This document shows positions 62,812 through 64,000 of a stretch of 64,000 nucleotides of DNA, in pieces (positions within the stretch are counted from its first letter, which is position 1; every line of letters starts with the position of its first letter). Below the pieces are notes generated by a model. That model had not been told where the DNA came from. It was given only the letters and a program-made list of their open reading frames with translations, and searched no databases. Origin of the DNA: Armigeres subalbatus (Eukaryota > Arthropoda > Insecta > Diptera > Culicidae); assembly GCF_024139115.2 (NCBI RefSeq), contig NW_026943215.1:62001-126000 (forward strand), read 5' to 3'. A program made the position numbers and the translations under genes.

Positions 62812-63342
62812 TTTTTTTTGGACATCTTAAGATAAGTTACAAAACTCCCTATGACTATTAAGACAATCATTTCATTTCCAGTGTTTATAGAGCACTAGCT
62901 TTATGTACCCGGCCTTGCTCGGAATTGCCAGTCAGATTCGCAGTGTTTTTTTTCACAATCGGAAAATGAATAAACCAATTGGTCAACAGGATAATTGCGT
63001 TATCTTATCGATACTTCATCATTTGATCAAAAGAAGGCAGATTTCATTTGAAAACATTGACTGATTTTTGGAAAAGGGAGCGAACCCATAATCGCCATAT
63101 TCCGGGCAAACGTCTATTTCTAAAGAAGGACAAAGATCCACCGATGCCTTATTCCGAGCAAACGTCTATTTTTAAAGAAGGGATCACATTCACCATCCAG
63201 AAGGAAACACATTAATCATTGCTTTTACGTTGGGCAAACCATGATTTCGATAAATGGTTGAATTGATCGATAACTAAACAATACAATAATGGGTTCAGAA
63301 GTTAGGCTGGAGCACACACACAAACATACAAACATTGAGTTT
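62812..63342. repeat. Interval with short diverged direct repeats
   Basis: After a run of nine T the sequence carries two direct repeats of ATTCCGGGCAAACGTCTATT followed by TTAAAGAAGG (about 63100 and 63150), and TATGTACCCGGCCTTGCTCG at about 62903, which recurs as TATGTATCCGGCTTTGCTAG at about 63606. No gene was recognised. Confidence 0.5.
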
Positions 63343-63590
63343 TATATATCTCGGCAACTTATTCAAAACGACGTATGTGATTTTGTAAACAAAGATGCAT
63401 ACGTCGATTTGTCAAATATGATGACACTCCCACGCAAACCAATACAACGAACATGTAGCCGAAACCTCCCCTACCTGTATGTGGCGATAGTTTGCGTGGG
63501 AGTGCTATCAGATTGCAGAAATCAACGTTTAAATTTTTGTTTACAAAATCACATACGTCACATACGTTGAATAAGTATCCGAGATATATA
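63343..63590. mobile_element. Foldback element with ~100-bp arms
   Basis: TATATATCTCGGCAACTTAT, ACGTATGTGATTTTGTAAAC and ACACTCCCACGCAAAC on the left are mirrored by GTTTGCGTGGGAGTGC, TTTGTTTACAAAATCACATA and ATAAGTATCCGAGATATATA on the right. The arms are imperfect. The ORF at 63289-63570 is a consequence of the repeat. Class is not determined. Confidence 0.65.
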
Positions 63591-64000
63591 GATAGCTAAT
63601 AGCTATATGTATCCGGCTTTGCTAGGGACTGAAAAGTAAATTATAGAATTAAAATGTCCAATGCTGTAGCACGAAACCCACAGAGGTAGATCTACCGCTC
63701 ATAGAATTGAACCTTTGTATCAATATATTTTTATATCTTTGTTTGGCCCTACCTTTTCAATAAACATCTTCCAAAAATAGGGAATAAGTGTACCAAATCT
63801 GGTTGGAATTTATCCTGGGAGTTACACTGAATTGCTCATTTTTAAAGACAACCCCTTCCCCATAACTTTCCCTTTTCCAAAATGACCCTCCCACCTTCTT
63901 TGTTATCTTCTCCTTAGAATAGAACATGTGTGCACCAAATTTGGCTGAAATTGGTCCTGGGAGTTGGGTGTTACACTGAATTGCTCTTTTCTAAAGACAA
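63591..64000. repeat. Diverged direct repeats at the window end
   Basis: CCTGGGAGTTACACTGAATTG, CTCATTTTTAAAGACAA at about 63818-63850 recurs as GTTACACTGAATTGCTC with TTTCTAAAGACAA at the right edge, each preceded by ACCAAATCTGG- or ACCAAATTTGG-type words. The repeat runs out of the window. No coding potential was seen. Confidence 0.5.

Noticed and set aside
1..64000. An operon-like defence, biosynthetic or phage system
   Set aside because: No clustered intact genes, ribosome-binding sites or prokaryotic families were seen; splice signals and retroelements show eukaryotic nuclear DNA.

Overview
The window looks like repeat-dominated nuclear DNA from a culicine mosquito, probably Aedes-like. 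The evidence is the mix of non-LTR retrotransposon clades (RTE/JAM1-like, I/MosquI-like, R1/Waldo-like, Jockey), a BEL/Pao reverse transcriptase, tRNA-related SINEs and many foldback or MITE elements, together with short spliceosomal introns and one peritrophin-type chitin-binding exon. No rRNA, complete tRNA gene, CRISPR array or prokaryote-style operon was seen. Species assignment is inference.

Layout. 1-2440: degenerate GGAA/TTCC minisatellite in two opposed halves. 2571-3935: a possible transposon end, a foldback element and a dispersed repeat. 4110-6030: a long tract of C and A only on the + strand (CCAAT/CCAAA units), followed by a short exon-like ORF. 6257-9000: mostly unassigned, then an 800-base polypyrimidine tract. 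9834-20010: two near full-length RTE elements with target-site duplications. Between them lies a ~160-bp satellite array that ends in an ACAY microsatellite and a hairpin and is interrupted by a hAT-like element. 20057-28860: a SINE, then a divergent RTE element split by a nearly full-length I-clade element on the minus strand, then an inverted RTE fragment. 28914-31296: mostly single-copy sequence with a 25-N gap and a chitin-binding exon. 31765-36845: a relative of the satellite-bearing element, split by an R1-clade element lying inside its microsatellite. 37090-37420: a candidate two-exon small gene. 38843-44275: MITEs, a tandem repeat interrupted by a TA-flanked element, and I-clade and RTE fragments. 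45415-49692: I-clade element on the plus strand. 49703-50830: MITE, dispersed repeat, nested foldback. 51534-52352: exon-like ORFs on the minus strand beside a 2-kb CCAAAAC tract (52363-54450). 55480-59480: R1 ORF1, an inverted R1 RT fragment containing a foldback element with a 9-bp target duplication, and a Jockey 3' end. 60340-62811: BEL/Pao RT broken by a short insertion and abutted by a third RTE copy. The rest is small repeats and a foldback.

The mobile elements record a stack of nested insertions (I in RTE, R1 in a satellite element, foldback in R1, hAT in satellite, foldback in a dispersed repeat). Almost all retroelement ORFs carry frameshifts. Many are single-base losses from short homopolymers, and such losses also occur in the host-like chitin-binding exon, so some of the apparent decay may be uncorrected sequencing error. 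Host coding content is sparse: one convincing exon and a few candidates.
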